Below, in pieces: positions 1 to 10,364 of a stretch of 64,000 bases of DNA. The notes under the pieces were generated by a model that made no database searches, was not told the DNA's origin, and saw only the letters and a list, made by a program, of their open reading frames with translations. Position 1 is the first letter of the stretch. Every line of letters begins with the position of its first letter. Location of the stretch: the NCBI GenBank assembly GCA_905221605.1, contig CAJNDS010002743.1, positions 62,001-126,000 on the forward strand, read 5' to 3'. The position numbers were made by a program, and so were the translations under genes. Origin of the DNA: Symbiodinium natans (taxonomy: Eukaryota; Sar; Dinophyceae; Suessiales; Symbiodiniaceae).

Positions 1-1955
1 CGCCTTGTCGCGTTCTCACGCCCAGCAAGGGGCCAACTGATGCTGATGATGCTCGCCTTGTCGGGTTCTCACGCCCAGCAAGGCTTAACTGATGCTCATG
101 ATGCTCGCCTTGTCGTCCCCCTGACGCCCAGCAAGGGGCCATCTGATACTGATGATGTTCACCTTGTCGCGTTCTCACGCCCAGCAAGGGGCCAACTGAT
201 GCTGATGATGCTCGCCTTGTCGGGTTCTCACCCCCAGCAAGGCTTAACTGATGCTCATGATGCTCGCCTTGTCGGCCCCCTAACGCCCAGCAAGGGGCCA
301 TCTGATACTGATATATACTGATGATGTTCGCCTTGTCGCGTTCTCACGCCCAGCAAGGGGCCAACTGATGCTGATGATGCTCGCCTTGTCGGGTTCTCAC
401 GCCCAGCAAGGCTTAACTGATGCTCATGATGCTCGCCTTGTCGTCCCCCTGACGCCCAGCAAGGGGCCATCTGATACTGATGATGTTCGCCTTGTCGCGT
501 TCTCACGCCCAGCAAGGGGCCAACTGATGCTGATGATGCTCGCCTTGTCGGGTTCTCACGCCCAGCAAGGCCTAACTGATGCTCATGATGCTCGCCTTGT
601 CGTCCCCCTGACGCCCAGCCCAGCAAAGGTCTCATGATGCTCGCCTTGTCGGCACCCTCACGCCCACCAAGGGACCAACTGATGCTGATGATGCTTACCT
701 TGTCGCGTTCTCACACCCAGCAAGGAGCCAACTGATGCTGATGATGCTCGCCTTGTCGGGTTCTCACGCCCAGCAGGGGCCAACTGTTGCTCATGAATGC
801 TCGCCTTGTCGGCCCCCTCACACCTAGCAAGGGGCCAACTGATGCTGATGATGCTCGCCTTGTCGGGTTCTCACGCCCGCCCAGCAAGGGGTCAACTGAT
901 GCTGATATGCTTAACTTGTCGCGTTCTCACGCCCAGCAAGGGGCCAACTGATGCTGATGATATTCGCTTTGTCGGGTTCTCACGCCCAGCAGGGGTAACT
1001 GATGCTCATGATGCTCCCCCTCACGCCCAGCAAGGGGCCAACTGATGCTGATGATGCTTACCTCGTCGTGTTCTCAGGCCCAGCAAGGGAGCAAGGGGCC
1101 AACTGATGCTGATGATGCTCGCCTTGTCGGGTTCTCACGCCCGCCCAGCAAGGGGTCAACTGATGCTGATATGCTTAACTTGTCGCGTTCTCACGCCCAG
1201 CAAGGGGTCAACTGATGCTGATGATGCTCGCCTTGTCGGGTTCTCGCGCCCAGCAAGGGCCAACTGATGCTCATGATGCTCGCCTTGTCGGCACCCTCAC
1301 GCCCAGCAAGGGACCAACTGATGCTGATGATGCTTACCTTGTCGCGTTCTCACACCCAGTAAGGAGCCAACTGATGCTTATGATGCTCGCCTTGTCGGGT
1401 TCTCACGCCCAGCAAGGGTCAACTGCTCACGCCCAGCAAGGGGTCAACTGATGCTGATGATACTTACCTTGTCGCGTTCTCATGCCCAGCAAGGGGTCAT
1501 TTGATGCTGATGATGCTCGCCTTGTCGGGTTCTCACCCCCAGCAAGGCTTAACTGATGCTCATGATGCTCGCCTTGTCGGCACCCTCACGCCCAGCAAGG
1601 GACCAACTGATGCTGATGATGCTTACATTGTCGCGTTCTCACACCCAGCAAGGAGCCAACTGATGCTGATGATGCTCGCCTTGTCGGGTTCTCACGCCGA
1701 ACAAGGGTCAACTGATGCTCATGATGCTTACCTTGTCGCGATCTCAGGCCCAGCAAGGGGAACTGATGCCTTTGTCGGGTTCTCATGCCCAGCAAGGGTC
1801 AACTGATGCTCGTGGTCAGCAAGGGGCCAGGTGATGCTAATGATGCTCTCCTTGTCGGGTTCTTACGCCCTGCAAGGGTCAACCCCAGCAACTGCCAACT
1901 GATGCTGATGATGCTCGCCTTGTCGGGTTCCTGACAGGGGCCAACTGATGCCCTT
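1..1955. repeat. 53-bp tandem array with three-repeat higher order
   Basis: About 36 head-to-tail copies of a unit of roughly 53 bp built on GATGATGCTCGCCTTGTCG followed by a variable half and CCCAGCAAGG. In the first 600 bp three variants alternate (CGCGTTCTCACG, CGGGTTCTCACG, CGTCCCCCTGACG), giving a higher-order period near 159 bp. That length is a multiple of three, so long frames stay open on both strands. Copies become irregular towards 1950. I read it as a minisatellite, not a gene. The array is cut by the start of the window. Confidence 0.93.
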
Positions 1956-2500
1956 TTTCGCATGGTGCTTCTGCAAAGAGGCAGACACGGAGCCATGCAA
2001 ACGCTTCAGGAAGCAGCACACATGTTGTTGGCGTGGCACGGGATTGTTAGGGTCTTTTTCCCATACTTTCCTGCTTGGCAAACGAGCTCGATTATAGGGA
2101 GCCCTTACGGGAGCCACATTGGGAGGCCGGAAGCGCCGGAAGAGCCTGAGCCATAAATATGCATGCCGCCCATCCGAACGTGGAGACAGAAAGGGAGCCA
2201 TGAAGGGAGCCACGAGGTACACGTGAGGATGATAGAGGAAGGAAGGAAGGGAGACCAAACACGGGCCCCACAGCCCATCCGAACCAACAGCTAGAAAGGG
2301 AGACATGAAGTGAGCCATCGCGCCCATCCCATTCTGAGGAGAGGAGGGAACGCACGTGTCGGTACTACATATCCCCAAAAAAGCAGTCTCCAGACTCTGC
2401 TCATCTGTGGTGGGCACCGGAACTCACACATTTGCACCGCTAGTCTCACATACATTGGTGCATCAGGTGCAGAAGCAATAACAGTCGAGCACCCGGCGGT
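1956..2500. other. No gene seen; short GGGAGCCA-type repeats
   Basis: Between the minisatellite and the first coding-looking exons there are scattered purine-rich repeats of GGGAGCCA/GGGAGACA (about 2097-2310). No frame shows a recognisable protein. Confidence 0.4.
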
Positions 2501-2507
2501 GCATTGG

Positions 2508-3310
2508 TCAATGAAGCTCGCTGCCTACGAGCAATCTTGCAGATGCGCAGGCGTCCATCGACAATGTGAAGTCCTTACATGTCCTTCCCCGCGCCTTCTG
2601 CAGCATCTGCCCTCGAACACCACGCCACCGTGTCTGCAGATGGACCTGAGCTGGGGAGTGGCCAGAACTGTCAAAGACAAAGGGACACGCCACAGAGAGT
2701 CTAAGCATGTCCAAGCGTTGGGCGGCCGCTTCATTGCATTTTTTGAGGTCATCAAAGTTGAGAGTCAACCTGTAGCAGGGGCGGATGCACAGGATTTGGG
2801 CATGGATTGGAGCTGGTTCCCTGCAAGTCTCTGGCGTGAAGTAAGTGCTGACTGGCGGATTGTACCTCTTGTAGTTCAAGCATTCTCAGACATTCTCAGA
2901 CATTCTCAGACGCCAAGTCTCCGCTTTGTAGGTCCGTTGGGGCCCGCACGCCACAGCTTCGCCTGGCCTCATGCCGGGCTTGTGCGCATTCATGCCAATC
3001 CTGCTCAGAACATGCGCACAAGAAAGATGGCTGTACACGGACAGTGGCTTGCGTGCGTGGCCCTGAACTTTTGACATCTTCGGATAGATGAATTCAGGCA
3101 GCGGCTGGAGCGTTCTGGGATCACTCCTGTCAATGAGCGACTGCACCTGTTCAGCGTTCTTGCAACACAGGGCTGAAACAGCTTAACATCATCTAAGCAC
3201 GCTCCTGAACCCCCAACAAGGAAACCAGCAATGCCTGCCAGATTGGCCACACGGTTGTCGCTACCTCGCAGAACGTAAGTTAATGCAGGGCGACTTGCTG
3301 CAAGCAAAAG
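2508..3310 (-). CDS. Hypothetical multi-exon gene fragment
   Basis: At least three minus-strand blocks look coding but I recognise no family. About 3310-3140 has the stretch RGSDNRVANLAGIAGFLVGG. About 3140-2890 has VQSLIDRSDPRTLQPLPEFIYPK-like sequence. About 2790-2520 has LTLNFDDLKKCNEAAAQRLD and then GQMLQKARGRTCKDF. The blocks change frame and are separated by short gaps, as expected of small introns. AGACATTCTC is repeated at 2884-2910 in a gap. Start, end and function are not determined; it could be parts of two genes. Confidence 0.4.
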
Positions 3311-4090
3311 TTGTCAGTGAGACTCTTAATCACTTTTTGAGGAAAACATGAAACCGCATAGCTCTGCAGAACGTTGGGTACTGCATAGACCCAGCGGTCT
3401 GGGATGTTGGCTTAGTCACCTACAAAGAGAGTGGAGGCATAGCCGGCCCTGCATCGTGAGCACGAGCGACGCTCACACTGCGAACATGTCGAAGTGAATC
3501 GGCAATCTATAACACCGTGGAAGCTTCTGGAGGCCGTTGAGCCCTTCTCTGCACCCCTCGACAATTCATCCTACCGCCATGACTATCGAAGTTGAATCTG
3601 AACCGAGAAGCTCATGTATCACGAAAGACTATGCCCAAAAAAACGCCTAAGCCTAAACCAAGTCTGAAAGAATGCCGTGAGCTTCCTTGTTTCCGAGCTA
3701 GCGGCTGACGTGCGGCAATAAAACAACTGCACTCGTCGATATGACTTTAGCGCCTGTAGGCAAGCAACAGCAAAAGTAGTTAAATCAATAATAATTACAG
3801 TAGTTAGCCAGGCTCTGAAGGATTCCTCCAGTTTAAGAGCAAGCCCTCCGGATTCATTTGCTTGCTGGTTCCCGGTGCCGAGCATGTGGCTGCCGTGCTC
3901 GAGCCCCCACTCTCAGGCTCAGCCTGAGCACAAGCCCACAGAAGTCAGTGCAGCGCCTGCGGGTGGGAGGGGACATGATCTGATCCAAGCAGGAAGATGT
4001 CTCAGCGGCCCGCTAGCACAAGCCAAGTTGGATCAAGCAGCAGCTGGCGCTTCACCCTTAGATTTTACACAGTGCCGCAGCTCGCATCAG
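3311..4090. other. No convincing gene
   Basis: Intergenic or intronic sequence. A minus frame at 3619-3885 is open for 88 codons but has no recognisable features and I do not call it. Confidence 0.3.
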
Positions 4091-4093
4091 CTA

Positions 4094-6530
4094 TCAGCAA
4101 GCAACTCCCGTGAGCTCAGGCCGGCGCTTGTTCAAGGACGTCAAGCTACAGCTGATGCCTGGCACCAAGCCAAAACCCCGACGAAAGATTGTATCGACAT
4201 CCCAGAAGCAAAACTGAACTCTTGCGACCTCGTTTGCCCTGTTGCCCGTCGTTTTAAACCCCTTGATCCAAGCGCGGAGGCACACTGCCCCAGACCTGTG
4301 TCTGTTTGTTGCGTGTGTGAGCACGTCACCCTCTGGGGACTTCTACGAACAACTAACTGCCATCGATATCTTCAAGATAGGTGGCATGAGGCGAAGCACA
4401 GTTCCGAACTGCAACACAAGTTGATTCAATCCTGCGTTTGTTATCTAGGATCCAGCACCACTGTGTGACCTCGCGGAACCGCTGCAGCCTTGGCAGCACC
4501 TTTGGAGGGCTCGGTGCAAGCTTGCACCAGCTCTCTGCTGCCTTGTAGACGTTAGAAACTACGGTTGGATGATCTTCAACCAAGCTCGCTAATTTGCCCA
4601 GCTTACTTTGACTGGACATCTTTATGAAGTGCACTTTGTGACAAGTCATGAACTTTGGATTCTGCATGCATCGATGGACTGGATCTCCACCCGCGCCCAA
4701 ACGTGCAGGTGGCGAACAGCCAGCTAATTAGTTTTAAAATTGTTTCTTGTGTCAAGACCAACGTTCTTGCAGGAGCTCTAAGCATGCAGCGCAGGGAGGC
4801 TGGAGCACCTCTTCCAGTATGCGTTTGCTGAGTGCCCGCACCTCTGCAGGTGCAGTACTGGACTTTGCTCTGGCTAGCTGTTTCACCACAACACGCGACA
4901 AGTGCGCAAACTCTGGTGCGAAAACTAGGGCCACTAGGGCGCATGTCGATGTGCTTGTTCTCCTGGCTGTACCTTGCTATCAAAGTCGGATTCTGGCAAA
5001 AGAACCTATGCACGGTCGCTAGTCGACAGTCGCACTGTCTGACAACATTCCAGGCTTGATGTTCCAAGCATTTGAGGGCTCTGGGAGAACGACTCGCTGT
5101 GATCTTGCAAGGAGCAGCAGCCGAAATTCAGAAGTCGGTACTTCGATTCATTGAAACCGTCTCTGGGTCAGGGGCTGAAGGTCTCGCGCATGACGGTTTG
5201 CATTCGACATTTCGTTCCTTACCAGTTATCAGGCTATGAGATGCGCAGGAACGCCCCTGCCCAGGCAGACACATTCTAACCTCTGAGCCGAGGAGCCTAA
5301 AAGCTGTATCTGCACGTCTAGCCTTCTCGGTTCTCCGGTCTGCCGTGTCTTGCATGTCCATGTACTGCTTGTGATCCGACTCCTTGGCCAGGCGATCTCA
5401 AGCATTGCAGAACCACGCCCGACTCTTGCCCGACGCAAGCCAGAAGCAGGCCGCCAAGCTTCCACGTTCCGTTTCCGCTGGTCCTTCGCGCGAACCTGCA
5501 GACATCAAAAGCGGCGCTCGAAGAATCCCATCCGCTCCATACACGGGCCGATGCTGTCATGATCCAATGCTGGCCGCGCTGCCTTTACGTGGTCCTCCTT
5601 GTGCTGCTCCAGAAGAAGGCGGTCCTGGCGCCGGAGGACTTCTCTGTTGAGGCCGGCGACGTGGTCCTCAGCTGCCCGGTGCTTACATTGGCTTATCAGG
5701 GCCCAGGGCAAGGGTTCCTGATGGCATGACCTGACAGGGATTTGAAGCCACGAGTCCGCATTCTTCTTGGCTTCGAGGGCATCTTGGCTGCTCAACTGGA
5801 ACTGCTGCTTGGTTGCAATCCTTGGCCAGGGATGCCCTGCCGGATGTCGCATGAACGCAGTGCGACATGTTCCAGTTGAACCCGCAACTGCACAGTGCCG
5901 AGTCCGACTCTCTTGCAGCTCCTTTCGCAATCGACGTTCTGCATCCTCGCGACGCTAGTAGTAGCAAGGGGGACGTGCCTTGCAAGCTCCGCCAGTACTC
6001 AAAGGCGAACGCTGGGCCCTGGTCCTTCTTCTCCTTCTTCTTCGACTCCAACCTGGCCGCGACCTCTATGAGAACATCCTCTCTGTGCCGATCTTTCCTC
6101 AAAGATCATCTTCCACGACATGGTGACGGCTAGTGACTAGCGACTTCGTAGATAGTCATCCGTGAAGAGAGTGTAAAGTTATGTAAAGGTGATCGAGGCA
6201 GCCAGCAGTCGCACATATTCAACGTCTGAGTCCAAGTGGCTTGGCTTCCTCGGCCACCCGCTGCTTTCCTTGGACGCGGAGAACTCGGGAAGATACCGAT
6301 GGTGCAGGGACTCAAGGGAATTTGTGAATTTGTCATCTGTCTGCTGGCAAAGCTCGCGCATGGTCCTTGCTCTCCAGCAAGTGCTCTTTTGCTTGCTCTC
6401 GAACGCGCGCTAGCAACTGCACCTTCTCAGTCAGGAGCTCATGTTTCTCCACCTGACCATGGAATACCCAGTGACAGGCACACACAAAGGCACACAGATG
6501 AACAGCAGCAGCATACATAGCAACTATATG
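4094..6530 (-). CDS. Hypothetical multi-exon gene rich in helix/coiled-coil exons
   Basis: A run of minus-strand blocks with charged, helix-prone composition. In transcript order: about 6450-6340 (VEKHELLTEKVQLLARVREQ), about 6110-5980 (RHREDVLIEVAARLESKKKE), about 5800-5510 (LNREVLRRQDRLLLEQHKED), about 5365-5270 (MDMQDTADRRTEKARRADTA), about 4920-4760 (VRALSKRILEEVLQ), about 4625-4440 (KLGKLASLVEDHPTVVSNVY, then REVTQWCWILD). Frames shift between blocks and gaps of 50-300 bp separate them, consistent with short introns. It lies just downstream of the TPM-RING gene on the same strand. I do not recognise the family; a cytoskeletal or flagellar protein is possible but only a guess. It may be more than one gene. 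Confidence 0.45.
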
Positions 6531-6590
6531 ACAATTGTAGTAGCAGCCTTAGTAAATTCCTTTTTGCAACGGGCGCAGCGCACAGTGCAC

Positions 6591-7697
6591 CTACCAACTT
6601 CCTCCTGCACCTCCACCACCTGAACAGGATCCACCTCCGAAGCCGCTCGCATTTCCGGAAGACCGGCCGAACGAATCACTTCGTTCCGTACTCCAACTCG
6701 AGGGCTCCTCCCAAGTTCCAGATGATGTAGGCAATGTAGCCGATTCATCCGAGCTGCCTTCGAAATGCCTCTGCCAAAGGTATGTCCGCTGGGAGTTCCC
6801 CAGGTCTTCAAACTGAAAGTTCAAAGCTTCCCTTAGTTGGCGAAGTGTGTCTGTCGAAGCCAAGCTCAGCACGACCGGAACTGTTGCAGCTGTTACCACA
6901 CGAGGGTCGTCGAGTCTGCAGAGTGGGCAGGTCTGGGAGCGCTGGAACCACTCCGAGAGACAATGGTCATGAGCCAGGTGGCCACATCTCAACAACTCAA
7001 CGCTGCCCACGCGGCCCAGACCCTGCTCCAAGAAATCCGAAGCATGCAGCGGTCGATCGCCCAAGCAATCCAAACAAACCGGACAAGGATTTGCAGCAAG
7101 ATCCTCGCTACTAGACCTTTCTTCCAATGAGTCCACGAGCCGCTTTAGGCGGCCTGCTCGTTCAGCATATGCCCGTGCCCGCTGGCGATAGCGACGCCAT
7201 GCATTCCAAACCAAAAGAACCAAGAGCAGTGCCGCACCTAGAACAAAAGGTCTCAGTCGACGCCAGACTTTCCGCCACCAAATACTGTTAACAATTTGGC
7301 GTGCTACTCCTAGAACTGCGGCATCAACCTCACCTTTTTTCAGGAGCTTGCCAGCATCCACTAGTATTTCCTGGCAGGCGGCATCCGGCAAGTACGTTTG
7401 TATTCCTCGTCCTGTGACGATGCGATGCTGCCGCTGGTTTAGCGCCAGCACATACAACACTCCATCATTGACGCCTTTACTGCCGATGCCCCAAAGATCG
7501 AAAAGCTTCTTGCAATACTTCTCAAAATTAGATTCCAATGCTCGCGACACGATGGCAAAAGCAACTTCGTGAGGCGTGCCCCGCAATAGCTTGTCAACGG
7601 CAAGCCGAGTGGCAACAGCAAGCAAGCCGTCTGGATCTGCAACGCTGGAAGACACAAGTCTGGGGCTTGGGATATGTCTTGCAGCGTGGCCCGCCAT
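6591..7697 (-). CDS. TPM-domain plus RING-H2 membrane protein (putative E3 ligase)
   Basis: One open frame of 368 codons. Residues about 18-140 look like a TPM domain: VADPDGLL opening, LFDLWGIGSKGVNDGVL, then HRIVTGRGI and YLPDAACQEIL. TPM domains occur in plant Psb32-type and bacterial membrane proteins. Residues about 150-166 (FVLGAALLLVLLVWNAW) form one membrane helix followed by a basic stretch. Residues 205-260 are a RING-H2 finger with CPVC, CGHLAHDHC and CPLC in canonical spacing. The tail ends in GFGGGSCSGGGGAGGSW, the Gly/Ser tail often seen on TPM proteins. Known role of RING-H2: recruiting E2 for ubiquitin transfer. The combination suggests a membrane-anchored ligase. The ATG lies about 30 bp after the CFAP99 stop; no signal peptide is visible, so a 5' exon could be missing. 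Confidence 0.85.
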   Translation of the reverse strand: MAGHAARHIPSPRLVSSSVADPDGLLAVATRLAVDKLLRGTPHEVAFAIVSRALESNFEKYCKKLFDLWGIGSKGVNDGVLYVLALNQRQHRIVTGRGIQTYLPDAACQEILVDAGKLLKKGEVDAAVLGVARQIVNSIWWRKVWRRLRPFVLGAALLLVLLVWNAWRRYRQRARAYAERAGRLKRLVDSLEERSSSEDLAANPCPVCLDCLGDRPLHASDFLEQGLGRVGSVELLRCGHLAHDHCLSEWFQRSQTCPLCRLDDPRVVTAATVPVVLSLASTDTLRQLREALNFQFEDLGNSQRTYLWQRHFEGSSDESATLPTSSGTWEEPSSWSTERSDSFGRSSGNASGFGGGSCSGGGGAGGSW

Positions 7698-7727
7698 GGC
7701 TATTCAGTCCTGTAGAACCGCAAAGTA

Positions 7728-10328
7728 TCACATAGAGCACCAAAAGTTGTCAAGGATCCTGCTTCGAGCCAACATTCCTGCATTCTGTGTCGTGAGCCGG
7801 TCCAGGCTCCTGTTGCTCGTCGTGGCCTTCTTGGCCAGTTGCCGCTCACGCTTTGCCTCAACGCTCCTCCAGGGAAGTCCAGAGCTGTACACAGCCGCGC
7901 GAACTGCCGTCGAAAGTTGCTTCTAGTGTCCCCCCACACCCCCCGAATTGCCCAAACCTCCGTGCCTCGCGTGCTGAATCTCCATGACTTTGAGACGCTC
8001 CTTCAGCTCAGAGAAGGACATCTCCTCGAGGAATCCGTGGGCCGGCGCCTGCCAACCGTGCGCAGAGGCGAAGAGTCTGTATTACTGATATATTGAGTCT
8101 GAAATTGTACATATACATACGTATAGTTCCATTCTGCAGATTGTAGAGCATAAACATGGACCAAGCAAGAAGAGTTTTTTTAAGTATAATATACTCCGGG
8201 ACCCGGGATTCAAGATCGTGGGAAACTTTTCTCTGGGACCTTGAATCTTGAATCTTGAATCCCAGAGTCCCTGGATTGAACTTCAAAACTCACAGGCCTA
8301 GTATTCAACATGGTCGTCATATCCCGAGGGTGACGTGTAAGAATTTGTTATTTTTGGGTGTGGTTTGCTTATAAGCAGTTGGGTTGCTTACAAGCAGGGG
8401 TGTGGGGGGAGGGGGGGGGGGAGGGGCTGTTCTTCCAACTTAAGCCCCAGGACCCCTGCTACCCCCCCCCCCCCCCCCCGCGCTTCGCTCCCCTCCGCTC
8501 CGCTCCCCTCCCTGATTTCTTTAAGGGCCTTTCAGGGCTTATCTCTAAAATTTTCATCGGTTAAGGGTGTAAGATTTGTAAAGAGAAGCCACGAAACCTT
8601 ATAGGGTTTCAGGTGTTAATCCCTAAGCCTTAAAGCCTACAGGGTTTAGGGTTAAACCTTCAACCCACAACCTTTCAACCCTATATTGTTTCAAGGTGAA
8701 GCAATTAAACCTCAACCTTTTATCTTTAAACCCTATAGGGTTCAGGCTTGAAGGTTTAGGGTTTAAGGTTGAGGCATTTAAACCTAAACCCTTAACCTAT
8801 AGGGTTAAGGTTTAAAGATTCAGGGTTGAAGAACTGGGCATTTAAACCTAAGTCATAAGCCGCAAGGGTTTAAGGTTTGGGCATTCAAACCTTAGCCCGT
8901 GGAGTTTTTCCGCAAGGGTTTAAGTTCACAGGTGTTAACCCCATAGGCGCTGAAGGTATAAATGCCCAGACCTTAGGTACCTCAGGTTTAGGCATTAAGA
9001 CCTTTAAACCCTGTAAGGTTTTTGAAGGTTTAAGGTCTGGGGATTTAAACCCAGGTTTGGGCATTCAAACTGGTTTAAGCCTTAAGCCCTACATGGCCCC
9101 TATAGGGCTAGGTATTGAAACCGAATAGATGGCCTTTAAACGCTGTAGGTTTACAGGTTTAGGTTCAAACTTTTAAGCCCTACAAGTTTGAAAGGTTTAG
9201 GGTGTATCTACCCTATCGGGGTTAGCCCTATAGGGTAACCCTAAACCCTCAGGGATTTAACCTCTTTACTGTTTTCCTTAAGCCTGAAAGCATACAGGGT
9301 TTAGGGTTATAACGCTGAAGGTATAAATGCCCAGACCTTAGGTACATCAGTTTTCGGCATTAAGACCTTTAAACCCTATAAGGTTTTTTGCATTCAAACT
9401 GGTTTAAGCCTTAAGCCCTCTAGGGCCCCTATACGGTTAGGTGTTTAAACCGAATAGGTTACCTTAATAGTCAAAACCTCCAAGCCCTATAGGGATTAAA
9501 GGTTTAGGGATTTTCAGGGTTTATCCTGTGGGGTTTAAACCTCGGGGGGGTTAAAGGTTTAGGGTTTAAGGTTGGCATTGCAAAAAGCGTAACCCTAAAC
9601 CCTCAGGGATTCAACCCCTTTGTCTGATCTCCTCAAGCCTTAAACCATATAGGATTTAGGGTTATGACGCGGGTTTAGGGTTATGACGCAAACCCTATAG
9701 GATTAGGACCTTGTAACCCTATATTAGAGGGCTTGTGGCTTAAATCCTACACCTTCAGTCCCATAGGGTTCCGCCTATGGTTGTAGGGCTTGCCTCCTGT
9801 GGAAATGCAAAGGAAAAGTAGAAGAAGTACCCACTTCATGTATGTATATAGGATATATGTACTGCATATCAAATACAGATAATGCAGAAGCCTCGAACCA
9901 TAAGCCTAGGAAGTATTCGAGAGCATGGGGTGATGCGGAAAATCATGTACTGTAAGCCCCGGGGACGCGACAATACTGTGAGCAAGTGGTTTTTTTTACT
10001 ATTTCCTAGGACCGTTCCACAGGCTGCTAGTAGTTGCTCGCAAGCATCTGGCTTTTCATTCTCAATGCTTCCCACATGGTTATCATTTCTCAAAGATAAT
10101 GCTCATTGCAAACTATCCGCAAACCATAGGGGCCGGTGCAAGCTTCACTCTCGAAAACCCGAAAACGGTGGATAACAGGGGGTAGCATATACATATATAC
10201 ACACACACATTGTTTTATGATTGTTTTTGTTGCTTGTTTTTGGTGTGTATGCTATGTTATGCATACTATATTTTATACGGTTACATATAGCGTGCATGGT
10301 ATACATGATACGTTATTCGTTTTACATG

Positions 10329-10364
<36 letters not shown>

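Noticed and set aside
1-1955. CRISPR array
   Set aside because: Units are continuous imperfect repeats without unique spacers, and the context is eukaryotic.
2310-3074. Plus-strand open frame of 254 codons
   Set aside because: Shadow of the minus-strand coding-looking blocks in the same place, without any motif.
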